A program made the position numbers and the translations under genes. The notes beneath the pieces are model-generated. The model was not told the origin of the DNA. It worked only from the letters and a program-made list of their open reading frames with translations, and ran no database searches. 64,000 nucleotides of DNA from Treponema sp. (GTDB lineage Bacteria > Spirochaetota > Spirochaetia > Treponematales > Treponemataceae): NCBI GenBank assembly GCA_017550685.1, contig JAFZOJ010000034.1:1-64000 (forward strand). The letters are read 5' to 3'. Below, in pieces: positions 1-10,649 of this stretch; position 1 is the stretch's first letter, and the number at the start of each line of letters is the position of its first letter.

Positions 1-354
1 CAGCAGTCAGGTTGTATGAATAACGACGATCTTTCTTTAATCAAGACAGCAATAAAAATGTACAGCGACCTGGGAATAGAAGTTCAGCTTACCGAAGTAG
101 CCGTACGAAATTATGATAAAAGCCAGATTGCTTCCCACGCAAGGTTCTACGGCAAACTTTTTAAAACCGTCCTGAGTGCAATAAACGAAGGTGCAAACTT
201 TACCGCCTTTACAATCTGGGGCGTTGCCGACAACCCTAACATGTCCACCACCGACTACAGCTACGCCATGAACGGCCCTTACTGCGGCCTTTTTGACCAG
301 TATTTCCAGCCAAAGGACGCATATAAGGAAGTGTACAAAGTTCTTGCAGAATAA
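1..354 (+). CDS. GH10 endo-1,4-beta-xylanase, C-terminal fragment
   Basis: The frame is open from the first base, so the gene starts upstream of this window and only about 117 C-terminal residues are seen. The fragment carries QLTEVAVRNYD, which matches the GH10 strand ending in the catalytic nucleophile Glu (usual form ITELD), followed by FTIWGVADNPNM, matching the conserved W-G-V-x-D motif near the GH10 C-terminus. By family it would hydrolyse internal beta-1,4 bonds of xylan. The N-terminus is missing, so a signal peptide cannot be judged. Its stop codon lies 3 bp from the stop of the converging giant lipoprotein gene. Confidence 0.85.
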   Translation, partial: QQSGCMNNDDLSLIKTAIKMYSDLGIEVQLTEVAVRNYDKSQIASHARFYGKLFKTVLSAINEGANFTAFTIWGVADNPNMSTTDYSYAMNGPYCGLFDQYFQPKDAYKEVYKVLAE

Positions 355-357
355 AGG

Positions 358-3300
358 TTATTTCATCTGGGCGGTTTCGATGAAGCCGCCGGCACCTTGG
401 GTTATGGCGTAACCAAGAATTGGATTCATTGTACCGTTACCATAAATCGTACCATTAGAAGTTCCTGAAGATGTTGTTCCTATGGTTCCATTAGGTTTCT
501 TTGAATTTGTAAGGTTTCCAGAAGAATCTTTCCAAACACCAACATTAATATGGTCTATAGAAATCTTACTGCTACTTGGAATAACACTGCTTTCCCAAAG
601 CATTGTGTACTGTTCATCTTCTGCACCAGTTATTTTTGTAGCAGATGAAATTGATGTTGTTCCCACATAATATGAAACCTTAGGTCTTACACAACTGCTT
701 CCATAGTAACTGATATATGGAACAGGGTTTCCGTCTTTAATTGCAACATCAAGATAAAGCTCTGTACCTACAATTCCGTAAGAATCAACAATACAGGTTC
801 TTGCAGCCTCTGGATTTGTATAATCATCAATATATGCATACCAGACATCAGCATTTGAATTATCATAACATGCTATATGAACTTTACCATTTGCATCCAA
901 AGCAACTTTACAATATTCACCAATACCGTTACCTTCTCCAAATACAGCTACCGGTGTACTCCAGCCTGTAGCGCTTTGAGAATAAGAATCAATTGTATTA
1001 TAGTTATTACCTTTATAAGTTGGGGCTTTAATGTTTTGTGGTTTAGTATTATATGAATAGAGCATCTGATTATTTGCAGCATCATACCATACGGCAACAA
1101 CAAGATCGTCAGCAGTAGAAACAGTAACTTCTGAAGCTGTTGCTTTTCCATTTGCATCTAAGACAGATTTTTGTATTGTTCTTTCGTAAGTAGCCCCACC
1201 ACCTTGTTTTGCAGCAATGCTTACATACTGACCTGCATTTACTGGTTGCGGTTGTGTTTCATTTGTCATAACTGCAGTATTTGCTGTATATTTTGTTCCA
1301 GAAGCACCAGGAACAAAAGTATATTTTCCTGTTGTTTGACCGGCAATTAATGAAACATATTCAAGTGTATATGGTAAGCTTCCTGCAACTTTTGATTGTG
1401 TCAAGGAAAGAGTCTTTGTAGTTGTATCCATCGAATTTGTATCAGAACCATCACTGTTTTTTGGTCCATAGTAATCATATAAGAGGTTATTCTGGCTTCG
1501 TCCGGTTGTATTATTTGCATCCGATATAATACCCCATTTAAAGCGGATTTCATTGTTTATTGCATCATAGTAAGCAAGGTAAACATTTGTCTCTGTTGCA
1601 TCGCTGCTTGCAACAGTTGTGGCTATAGATGGAGATTTAATTCTTTGCTTATCAATATTATCACCATTAAAACTGGAACCATTTGTAGATTCTGCCTGTC
1701 CAATAAGTTCAAGTCTTAACTGTCCGGTTCCATTATTATGACCTCCGGTACCACTTGTAAAACCTTTAGTTGCCCATCGGCTTGTAAAAAGACCAAAACA
1801 GTCAGACTTACCGCCACCACCTATATCACCACCGGCAGTAGTTCCAAAAGAGTTTCCGTTTGCATCGTATGCAAAACCTATACTTGTCCAGAAGTCAAGA
1901 CCATACTCCCAGAAATCATAAGATTTTGTTAAATCACCCATACTAAAGCGCAATGGTCCGTTAGCAAAGGCAAAACCTACCTGCTTATTCTTAGGATTAA
2001 TAGCCATAACCGGCTGTGATAAAGGTCCGCTGTTAGGTTTTGCCGCCTGAGAATTGATCTGCCAGATATCAATTTCCACATCATCCGTGAGCAAATTATT
2101 GTTATCGCCGTTTGGCTGGCGGTTGTAATAATCGGCATAGACAGTTTTATCGCCTGTTAATTGTCCTGTGGTCTTGGTGCTGCTACCCTTTGCATTGACA
2201 TTATTCATGTTATTCAAAGTTTTAATTGAATTAACGGTTATATCTATTTGTCCGGAAGCGGTAACATTTGAAACAGGGAACGTAACAACATCATAAGCGG
2301 CATACTGGGCTCCATATGGGCAAGCTGTTTTTCCGTCATCCAAAAGCTGCTGTGTTACTCCGTTTACAGGTTCATTTAGAGTGTTTGACCCATATTTTGG
2401 TTTATATGAGCTGTTTCCAAGATTAAATCCATACAGATAAATCTTTTCATCTGCAGCAACTGCATAATGACCCAAAGCGGTTCTGCTGTAAACAGACCAG
2501 TTATTGATCTTGAGTTTTGAAAGATATGTATAAACCTTTGCAATATAAGGTACAATATCAATTCTATAACTTGGTGTCTGGTTTTCGCTGTCATAAGTTG
2601 GTCGTGACTCTTCCATTACAACAGATCCGTTTGCTCCAAGCTTATAACCTGTCTGATTTTTATCCAGAACAAAGGTTTCCGGTGCATCAGAAGTCTTAGG
2701 ATTAAGGTAGTTATAATTAGTACTACTATTATTCAGCGTTGCAGATCCACGATCTTCGGCCTTTACCTGTATAAGAACATTTGTTTTTGTAACCGTTGAT
2801 ATCTTTGACGTATCAATTTTTATCTTCCAGTAAACGATGTCATACTCATTGTTTCCGTCTTGTACAGTTTTTTCCTCATAAGAATCAAATTCAAGTCCGT
2901 TTGCAGCAAGCCTTGGAACAGAGATTAATTGTCCTTTCGTAGAAGAATTATTATTTCTATCCCTCATGGCTATTACGCCAAAGTCAGTACTATAATTCTG
3001 ATTATTTGCTGCATTCTGGGCATCTGTATAGCTGAATCCGGAATCCGCTATTTTAATTCTGAGCTTTTCTACTGCAACATTATCCTTTGCAAAGCCTTCC
3101 AGATAAATTACACCCGATACCTTTGGATCAAGGTCAAATTCCTGTCCGTCTGTGCCTGCATAATCAAAACCTGTTACAGGTAAATCGCTTTCAAGTTCTA
3201 TATGACCCATCGGGTTTCCTGATGTATCATAAGCAAGGCTGTTTTCAGTTGCAGATTTCCAGTAGAACGGTTGAATTCCGGCTGTTGGTTTTTCACTGTC

Positions 3301-6300
3301 TTTAAGTGCAACATTTACTTTTATAAGTAATTGTGCATAGTTACTGTTTACACCAGGAGTTGTTCCTTCTGTATGATCCCATAACTTAAAGCCAAGTGTA
3401 TTTAATCCTTCTGTTGTATTCTTTAACAATTCAAGAGTTGATAATGAAATTGTTGTAGTGGCTGCATCACGAACATCATCTGTATCGCCATGATTATTAT
3501 TCAACAACCATACATCCGAAGCACTATTACTCCAGGTTGAAGTATTAGCATTCCATCGTGTGCCTGGATTATCACCTACTGTATAATTCCAGCTTATGCC
3601 GTAGTTACCACCAACTATTTCTGGAATAACAGTTAGACCACCCTTTACAGTCATTATGGCATTTGCATCTTCATCAATTTCGCTGATATAGGTTCCATCA
3701 TTTGGCAAAGCAAGAACACTAATAGGTTCGCCGTTTGCAGCATAACCATTTGTAGAAACATTTGGCTTTTGATTAGGCTTGCCTACCCAATACAATCCGC
3801 TAAATTCATGACGAAGCTCGTCTCCATCAACCTGTTCGTTTCCGTTGACGTCTGTACCAAATTTTATACCTGCTAAACGAGGAGCATTATTTGCAACACT
3901 TGCGTAATAAGTTTTTTCTGTCTGATTTCCAGCCTGATCATAAGCAACAAAATGAATATTTATAGTTCCATCAGTAATATTCTTTGAGTTAATGGAAACA
4001 GACCAGGTTCCTGAAGAAACCATAACACTTTCCTGCATTTCATCATCATCATCATTTCTGATTATGTGATTGCTATCAGGATCGCCATAGAAAGTAGTAA
4101 TACCTGTTTCGTAAAGTGTATGATCAATAACCTGGGCATGTGCAAATTCTACACTTAAATTATTACTGCTGGCTATTTTGGAATCTATTGTTATTATTTT
4201 TGAACCGTTATTTCCATTAGTGATATTTTCTATTCTGTAAATTATATCATTAATTCGGCAGACTCCACCCTTCTTTAAGAAGGCAGGAATTTCAGAAACC
4301 TTAGCAGAAGGAATTACAATTTCTATGTTATTCTGTGCACTACAATCTGTTATTTTTTTCCAATACAGACCTGCATTAAGATACAGTTTAGAGTCATTGT
4401 GTACAGTTCCCTCTGTAGTAGAAATTTTAAGACAGTTTCCTATAGCATTAGTTCCCTGTTTAGCCATTATATCGGTAATATAATTTGAAGTAACACCTTC
4501 GCGTGTTAACGAACGGGTCACATAGAAAACAATTCGACTAAATCCACTTCCTGTTGCTCCATCGCTGAACGTTCCTTTTATTTCACAAACACCGTCCGAC
4601 TGACGCAGTGTGGTTGCATTTGCCTGGTCGGAACTAAGTGTTGTACTTTCAAATTCCGGAGGCACGTTATCGTAATTAAATTTTATATCAAACTGACTTG
4701 TTTTCGAACCATCTTTTTCTTTTGCATAAAGTGTGAATTCTGGTCCATATGTAGTTTCTGAGTTTTTAGGCTTTCCTACAGGAATTTTGAGTTTGTATCC
4801 ATTAAAGGTTCCTGTTTCTGTAGTTACTATTGTATAATAATTTTGTGACAGTCTTTCTGTATTATTATCATTATCCTTGATATTAACAAAGTCTATTCCA
4901 CTTTCATCTTCTACAGAACCAGTGAGCCACCATTTACCCTGAATCCACATTCCGTTTTCATAAAGCTTGCTTGCAATAATGGCTTTTGTAGGATCATCAT
5001 CTACATATTGAACAAGAGTAAGCGGTTCGTTATTTCCAAAGGTTGGTGATTCAGGATCAAGTGTAAAACTTACTGTAACAGGTTCGCTTATTTTTCCTGT
5101 TTCACTCATTGCATAAGCACGAACACCAATATCTCTATTAACTTTTATTGTATTACCATTGTTATCCGTATCATACTTAACAAATTCCGAAGCCATATTA
5201 ATGATTTTATTCCAGCTTTGTTTAGAACCGTCGGCTTTTATACCTCTTCCTTTAATAACGTTTTCGGAATCTTTTATATTCTCAATTTCATAACCAAGAT
5301 CTTCTGCAGAATAACCATTCAAAAGTGTACTTAATTTTGTTTCCCAGTTTTCATCAAAACTACCGTTATAATCCGGGTCTACCTGCAGCCAGATGTCGCT
5401 TACAGTACTTGTAGCAATAGAAGTTCCACCAGAAATTGTAATTACACCACCAACTGTTATATTTTGAGTAGGATATGATATTGAAACAGTTGGTTTGTCT
5501 CCCTGTGTAAGAATTTTGAGAGGTAATTCTGTCGGATTAGCTTTTCCATTGTTTCCAAGGTCATCTTCTGCATAGAACCACAGACATATTTCTTTTTCAG
5601 AACTTGAGGTAGTGGTGTTTGCACCATACAGATTGTCTACAATATTATTAAACAACTCTGAATGATATACATACATATCTTCCTGTTCATAATTCTGAAT
5701 GTTCTTTTTATCAAATACAACACTCCAGGTAAGAGGACTTTGTCTTGTTATATCGTACCAGATTGTATTATCTGCTGGTTTTGCAGGTTTTTCTACACCG
5801 CCCTTTGTATAAGTCATATAAACTTTTGCTACAGAGTTGGCATCACTTGTTCGTCCGCTTACTGTAACGTTATTTGCCGGTACATTTTCTGTACCATAAA
5901 TCTCGGAATTTGCAGTAGGTCTGTCTATTGCTACCGATGGTGCTACGTTATCTATTGAAATATCATAGATGCTGGTATGTGTATGTGTTGCGTTGTCTGT
6001 TGTAGTAAATGACAGTCTTCTTGTAGAAACTTCTTCAATACCAGAAACATCCAGACAATACAAGGCTGCCATAGATTTTTCATTTGCTGTATTTATTTTG
6101 TTTGTTTTACTACTTGCAAAGGCTGATTGTCCAAATGTAGATGCTATAGAATTTATTCCATTTGCATCTATTGCTTTTACAAGGATATAGATTTTACTCT
6201 TTGTACCACCAAGTGCTTTAGACAAGGTCGAAAGATCTTTCCAGCTGCTTGTATTTGCAGGTAACTTATAATTTCCTGTATCAAATAGAGCGGCAAGTTT

Positions 6301-9300
6301 TTCTTCAGTATCAATATTGCTATAATCATCTTCTGAATAATAAACACAAGGGATAGTAGGATCCTGTAAATCTACATTTGCATAAAGAACTGTAGAATAC
6401 TTTCCTGTTTCATCGACAAAAGATATCTGCTGATATGCAAGCTTTGGAGCCGATGTATCTGGTTTATTGTTTGTTACTACAGAAGACGTAAAGGTTGTTC
6501 CTGCTTTATCTTTTACCTTAAAGTAAATAGTCTGTGGTCCATCCAGTTCTCCTGTTGTAGGGAAGCTGAAATGGAAACCATCCTGTTTTGTATAACAATT
6601 ATCTGTCCAGGAATCTTCAGCTCCACCATTAAAAGAAATCCAGACATTACCGTCTTCTATTTCGCCATCATCATCCTGTACAGAACCATAAATTTCCTGT
6701 TTTGTAATCCAAATAGGGGCAGATTCTGACATTGTGTTTGTAATATTTACATTAGTAAACTTGATTGTTGGTCTGTCGCTATTCTGATCTACTTTAAGCG
6801 AATGTACAGCAGCATAACCTGGATTTCCTGTTCCAGATTTGTCTTTTGCTCTAACTGTAAAATAAACTGAGGTATCATCTGTTATTGGATTTGTTCCATT
6901 TGGTTTGAGGTTTTCAGTATTTACTGTAAATTTCCAGTCTGTATCATCTTCTGTAGTTTCTGTATCCCAGCCTTGATCAAGCTGTACCCAGCCCTCTTCA
7001 GCTTTGTTCGCAAGAGCTGTTGGATTAGGATTTGAGCCTTTTGCAGTTGTATTTGTTGTCCAATACAAAACCGGCTTTGTATTTGTGTCTACACCGGCGC
7101 CATTTCCATCATTTACGGTTCCAGAAAGTACAACATTTTTATTTACTGTTAAACCTTCTGACGGAGAATTAAATGTAACAACCGGTGGTTTTTTATCAAT
7201 TGTAACTGCAACAAAGTCTACTTTAGAAGATGTTCCGGCAACATCTGTTGCATTAACTCTTATTGTTGAAATTCCTGATTCTAAATTAGGCAGTATACTC
7301 TTAATATTTGCTTTCCACTTATTCTCCTGCCCTGTAACTTTTTCTGCATCAACAGAATAATTAACACCAGCGCGTTCTGTAATAAACTGAACTGTATCTA
7401 CACCAGAGCAGGCGTTTTCTATAACCTGTCCGTTTGCATCTGTTGGAGAAGGATCTATAACTTCTACAGTCAAATAAAGGTCTCCACCATTTGTATAAAC
7501 ACCATCATCTTGAGTTGGAACTGTAATTTCCGGTCCTCTGGAGTCTATATTCATAGAAATGTTTGAATATACTCTTGCTTCTGTTGTTGGAGGATTTGTC
7601 GTAGTATCAACAGGGAAATCAACCGTAGCTTTATTAACCGAAGTATTACCTACATTATCTTCTACAACCAGAACCAGATAATTACTGCCTTCGTTAAAAC
7701 CTGTAATTGTTGCTTCATAAGTAAAATCTACAAGCTTCCAGTATTTATAATAGTCTTTATTTGTATAATCACTTACACTGCCGAGTAACGTACCGCCATG
7801 TGTATCAGCATTAGTATCTTTTGCAACGTTATAGAAAACTCGTTTAGTCAGAAGTTTTGCCAAAGGAGCAAAATATTTTTTATTGCCAAGAACGTCAGTT
7901 TTCAAACTTTCTAATTCGTCATCACTCAAGTCATGACGTTCTTCTCCATTTGTACTATCATAAATTAAAGGATTACTGCGGTCATAGATTTTATAATAAA
8001 TCATTTTTACACCGCTTCCACCATCATCATCAAAAACACCCTTTATTTTGATAGTTCCACTATTACTGTAGGTGCCGGCTCCATATTTTCCACCAACACC
8101 AGTATCTATTCCTTCGTAGAGTTTTCCGTTTATCGTTACCTTGTTCCAGATAAGTCCTTTTGGATTTGTTGGAGAAATATCGTCATTATCTTTTTCTGTA
8201 ACATTAAAGTAGATGTCTTTTCCTTTTGCATCTGACTCATGTTTTGCAACCGGAGCATCAGTATCAAACACAATTACCAAAGGATATGAAACCTGGTTTC
8301 CGGCTACGTCGGTAGCAACAATTTGAGCTGTTCGACCTGTGCCTGAATAACCAAAGAAATCTACTTCTTCAAATTTAAATCTACCATCCGTACTGTTTTT
8401 TATTACAGAACCATCAACGACAAGTTGTACACTTTCGATTCCTGTATCATCTGTGGCAATACCGTTTATAACACTTGTGTTGTTTTCAACATTTCTAACA
8501 TAGTAAGTACTTGTAACTACGTTTGTATTTTCGTCCGTTTCTTCTTTCAAATATGAATTTGAGAACTGAACATTCGAAATGCTTGGTACATTTTCATCAT
8601 ATTTTAAAGTTATGTTTGCTGTGGTAGAAATTTTTTCACCATCTGACTCTTTATGTAATACGTATGAAATTTTTTCCGGGAATTCCTGTCCTGTTTCTGC
8701 AAGAGCTTTTAATTGCGTATAATTAAATGTTTCTGATGCTGTCCAGGTGTTATTCTCTTGAGAAGGTGTACATTGAACAAGTTCTTCTGTTGCTCCTTTT
8801 TGTCTGAAAACATAGAAAGGTCCTTCTCTGGTTGTTGTCCAACTTAATTCAACCGTAAATGATTCATGACCCGGAACAGCCCAGGCTGCTGCTGTTTTAG
8901 ACAGATAATCAGGAACTCCATGAGCCGAAAGTTCTATTTTTTCATCATTGGAAACAAGCTTAAAAGCAAATATACCGTCAGAAATAATACTTCCGCTTTC
9001 TTCTCCCTGGCTGTCGTTTCCCTGCACTTTTACCATATAATAATCATCTGTTTTTACTTTGTCATAGTTATTCTTATGAATTATTTTTGAAGTTTTAAAT
9101 TTATATGTGCTTCCGGAAACTGTATAAATACCATAACCGGCTGCAAAGTCCTGATTTTCTGCTTCTTCCTGGCTTTTGTGCCATTCATCTCCCGGATTTA
9201 TGAGCCAGATTTTTTCTGCATTTGGGACAGGATCTCCGTTTTTATTACACTGTAAAAGATAAACACCAACTGTATTAGGATCAATAGGATATCCATCAAG

Positions 9301-10443
9301 GCCCGGTGTAATTTCAACTTCAAGATATCTGTTTCCGGCAGTTAATTGATAATCAACATTATCAAGATTTTTTCCACTTTCCAAAGCATTTCCGGAAGAA
9401 ACAATAAACCTTGGATTGTTTGCCGGATTTATAGAGAACTTGCTTTTTGTAACCTTATAACCATTCAGCAGAGTTTTTACATTTTCTGCAGATGCTGCCC
9501 TGGTAGCGTCTATTCCAAAGTTGCCGTTCATTATATGATACAGGTCTGTTATTTTGTAGGCACCCTGCAGCAAGGTAGCAATTTCTGAATTCATGTAGTA
9601 AACATCTGTACTGTTACCTTTTTTGTCTTCGTCGGTCTGTGCGCTACCATCAACAGGATATTTTTCTGCACCATCATAAATAGTTATGGTACAATAACGC
9701 TGTTCTGTATTATTACTATTTGGAAGAATTATTCCATTTTCATCTGTATGGCCGTAAATTGCTGCATAATCATTTGCTTTGGCTGAATCATACACAGCAA
9801 CATCCTGTTCGATTGTTAAAGGAACATTTTTAAGTTCAACAACCTTCATCGGTTCTGTGCTGTCTGCATTTTCATAAATTTTTACTTCTATAAGGCTTAC
9901 ATCATTATCATCAGAGGCTTTTCCTTCCAGACTGAAAGAACGTCCATAACTATCAAAACCGCTTTGTCCGTCTTTAATACTTGGTCTTGAAAGAACCAGA
10001 ACAGGAGGTGTGTTATCAATTGTAAAGGTTGTACTTTGAGTTGTTTCGTGTTCGCTCTTATCTCTTATTGCAATTGTTGCCTGATAAGTTCCGTCTGTAA
10101 TTTTATTCTCTTTATAATTTACTAAAACTTTCCAGGTTCCGCCATCTTTTTCGCCATGATCAAAGGTTCCGTCAATTTTTATTTCAGTTCCTTTTCCGTC
10201 TGTACGTTTAAGAGTTGCCCTTACTTTAGAAATGGTTCCATCATCATTCCATGTTCCGGTAATTGCAAAGTTGTCCCTGATTACAGCGTCAACCTTTGGG
10301 CTTTGTATAACAAGGCTTGGAGGCTGGGTATCTACGGCGCCACCAAGACCAATTTCGCAGGATGCTAAGAGAGAAAATATAAATGTCAGGCTCACTGCCA
10401 AAAAGACAATTACGCCTTTAGTTGCGTTTTGTAATTTTTTCAT
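358..10443 (-). CDS. Giant Ig-like repeat surface lipoprotein (3361 aa)
   Basis: The N-terminus MKKLQNATKG is followed by a hydrophobic stretch and the lipobox LLASC, giving Cys29 as the lipidated residue. From about residue 30 to 2780 the protein is an array of Ig-like beta-sandwich modules. Recurrent joints such as DTQPPSLVI, DNTPPVLVL, DTDAPVAKH, DKKPPVVTF, DNVAPSVAI, DPESPTFGN and DNVPPEFES mark roughly a dozen modules of uneven length. The last 580 or so residues differ: repeated strands such as VALDANGKVHIACYD and VAIKDGNPVPYISYYG suggest a beta-propeller-like domain. A Shine-Dalgarno (AGAGGTG) precedes the ATG. A surface adhesin or carbohydrate-contact role is inferred from architecture only. 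Asp and Asn are frequent, so calcium binding is possible. Confidence 0.85.
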   Translation of the reverse strand: MKKLQNATKGVIVFLAVSLTFIFSLLASCEIGLGGAVDTQPPSLVIQSPKVDAVIRDNFAITGTWNDDGTISKVRATLKRTDGKGTEIKIDGTFDHGEKDGGTWKVLVNYKENKITDGTYQATIAIRDKSEHETTQSTTFTIDNTPPVLVLSRPSIKDGQSGFDSYGRSFSLEGKASDDNDVSLIEVKIYENADSTEPMKVVELKNVPLTIEQDVAVYDSAKANDYAAIYGHTDENGIILPNSNNTEQRYCTITIYDGAEKYPVDGSAQTDEDKKGNSTDVYYMNSEIATLLQGAYKITDLYHIMNGNFGIDATRAASAENVKTLLNGYKVTKSKFSINPANNPRFIVSSGNALESGKNLDNVDYQLTAGNRYLEVEITPGLDGYPIDPNTVGVYLLQCNKNGDPVPNAEKIWLINPGDEWHKSQEEAENQDFAAGYGIYTVSGSTYKFKTSKIIHKNNYDKVKTDDYYMVKVQGNDSQGEESGSIISDGIFAFKLVSNDEKIELSAHGVPDYLSKTAAAWAVPGHESFTVELSWTTTREGPFYVFRQKGATEELVQCTPSQENNTWTASETFNYTQLKALAETGQEFPEKISYVLHKESDGEKISTTANITLKYDENVPSISNVQFSNSYLKEETDENTNVVTSTYYVRNVENNTSVINGIATDDTGIESVQLVVDGSVIKNSTDGRFKFEEVDFFGYSGTGRTAQIVATDVAGNQVSYPLVIVFDTDAPVAKHESDAKGKDIYFNVTEKDNDDISPTNPKGLIWNKVTINGKLYEGIDTGVGGKYGAGTYSNSGTIKIKGVFDDDGGSGVKMIYYKIYDRSNPLIYDSTNGEERHDLSDDELESLKTDVLGNKKYFAPLAKLLTKRVFYNVAKDTNADTHGGTLLGSVSDYTNKDYYKYWKLVDFTYEATITGFNEGSNYLVLVVEDNVGNTSVNKATVDFPVDTTTNPPTTEARVYSNISMNIDSRGPEITVPTQDDGVYTNGGDLYLTVEVIDPSPTDANGQVIENACSGVDTVQFITERAGVNYSVDAEKVTGQENKWKANIKSILPNLESGISTIRVNATDVAGTSSKVDFVAVTIDKKPPVVTFNSPSEGLTVNKNVVLSGTVNDGNGAGVDTNTKPVLYWTTNTTAKGSNPNPTALANKAEEGWVQLDQGWDTETTEDDTDWKFTVNTENLKPNGTNPITDDTSVYFTVRAKDKSGTGNPGYAAVHSLKVDQNSDRPTIKFTNVNITNTMSESAPIWITKQEIYGSVQDDDGEIEDGNVWISFNGGAEDSWTDNCYTKQDGFHFSFPTTGELDGPQTIYFKVKDKAGTTFTSSVVTNNKPDTSAPKLAYQQISFVDETGKYSTVLYANVDLQDPTIPCVYYSEDDYSNIDTEEKLAALFDTGNYKLPANTSSWKDLSTLSKALGGTKSKIYILVKAIDANGINSIASTFGQSAFASSKTNKINTANEKSMAALYCLDVSGIEEVSTRRLSFTTTDNATHTHTSIYDISIDNVAPSVAIDRPTANSEIYGTENVPANNVTVSGRTSDANSVAKVYMTYTKGGVEKPAKPADNTIWYDITRQSPLTWSVVFDKKNIQNYEQEDMYVYHSELFNNIVDNLYGANTTTSSSEKEICLWFYAEDDLGNNGKANPTELPLKILTQGDKPTVSISYPTQNITVGGVITISGGTSIATSTVSDIWLQVDPDYNGSFDENWETKLSTLLNGYSAEDLGYEIENIKDSENVIKGRGIKADGSKQSWNKIINMASEFVKYDTDNNGNTIKVNRDIGVRAYAMSETGKISEPVTVSFTLDPESPTFGNNEPLTLVQYVDDDPTKAIIASKLYENGMWIQGKWWLTGSVEDESGIDFVNIKDNDNNTERLSQNYYTIVTTETGTFNGYKLKIPVGKPKNSETTYGPEFTLYAKEKDGSKTSQFDIKFNYDNVPPEFESTTLSSDQANATTLRQSDGVCEIKGTFSDGATGSGFSRIVFYVTRSLTREGVTSNYITDIMAKQGTNAIGNCLKISTTEGTVHNDSKLYLNAGLYWKKITDCSAQNNIEIVIPSAKVSEIPAFLKKGGVCRINDIIYRIENITNGNNGSKIITIDSKIASSNNLSVEFAHAQVIDHTLYETGITTFYGDPDSNHIIRNDDDDEMQESVMVSSGTWSVSINSKNITDGTINIHFVAYDQAGNQTEKTYYASVANNAPRLAGIKFGTDVNGNEQVDGDELRHEFSGLYWVGKPNQKPNVSTNGYAANGEPISVLALPNDGTYISEIDEDANAIMTVKGGLTVIPEIVGGNYGISWNYTVGDNPGTRWNANTSTWSNSASDVWLLNNNHGDTDDVRDAATTTISLSTLELLKNTTEGLNTLGFKLWDHTEGTTPGVNSNYAQLLIKVNVALKDSEKPTAGIQPFYWKSATENSLAYDTSGNPMGHIELESDLPVTGFDYAGTDGQEFDLDPKVSGVIYLEGFAKDNVAVEKLRIKIADSGFSYTDAQNAANNQNYSTDFGVIAMRDRNNNSSTKGQLISVPRLAANGLEFDSYEEKTVQDGNNEYDIVYWKIKIDTSKISTVTKTNVLIQVKAEDRGSATLNNSSTNYNYLNPKTSDAPETFVLDKNQTGYKLGANGSVVMEESRPTYDSENQTPSYRIDIVPYIAKVYTYLSKLKINNWSVYSRTALGHYAVAADEKIYLYGFNLGNSSYKPKYGSNTLNEPVNGVTQQLLDDGKTACPYGAQYAAYDVVTFPVSNVTASGQIDITVNSIKTLNNMNNVNAKGSSTKTTGQLTGDKTVYADYYNRQPNGDNNNLLTDDVEIDIWQINSQAAKPNSGPLSQPVMAINPKNKQVGFAFANGPLRFSMGDLTKSYDFWEYGLDFWTSIGFAYDANGNSFGTTAGGDIGGGGKSDCFGLFTSRWATKGFTSGTGGHNNGTGQLRLELIGQAESTNGSSFNGDNIDKQRIKSPSIATTVASSDATETNVYLAYYDAINNEIRFKWGIISDANNTTGRSQNNLLYDYYGPKNSDGSDTNSMDTTTKTLSLTQSKVAGSLPYTLEYVSLIAGQTTGKYTFVPGASGTKYTANTAVMTNETQPQPVNAGQYVSIAAKQGGGATYERTIQKSVLDANGKATASEVTVSTADDLVVAVWYDAANNQMLYSYNTKPQNIKAPTYKGNNYNTIDSYSQSATGWSTPVAVFGEGNGIGEYCKVALDANGKVHIACYDNSNADVWYAYIDDYTNPEAARTCIVDSYGIVGTELYLDVAIKDGNPVPYISYYGSSCVRPKVSYYVGTTSISSATKITGAEDEQYTMLWESSVIPSSSKISIDHINVGVWKDSSGNLTNSKKPNGTIGTTSSGTSNGTIYGNGTMNPILGYAITQGAGGFIETAQMK

Positions 10444-10649
10444 AAAACACCTCTTGTCTAGCTCAAACTACAATCAAATTCATTAAACTTATCAAAAAAT
10501 TACATTTTTACATTATTGCAACTATAATTATCGGCAAAAATACCCGAATTCTTAACCCGGGGTACCCTGCCGCTGTCTTTGAGACCCTTTAATATAAGTA
10601 TTTTGATTAAAAAAGGCAACAAATTTTGATGAATTTTTTGTAAAACCTT
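10444..10649. other. Intergenic region upstream of the giant lipoprotein
   Basis: This 206-bp AT-rich gap lies between two minus-strand genes and should hold the lipoprotein promoter. The Shine-Dalgarno is clear, but no convincing -35/-10 pair was found; TTGATA followed after 17 nt by TGTAGT is the best and is weak. A short GC-rich patch near 10555-10580 has no recognisable meaning. Confidence 0.4.

Noticed and set aside
5662-7360. Several open frames of 70-120 codons antisense to the giant lipoprotein gene
   Set aside because: They are the complement of Thr/Ser/Val-rich coding sequence, show Cys/Phe-rich non-protein composition and have no ribosome sites.
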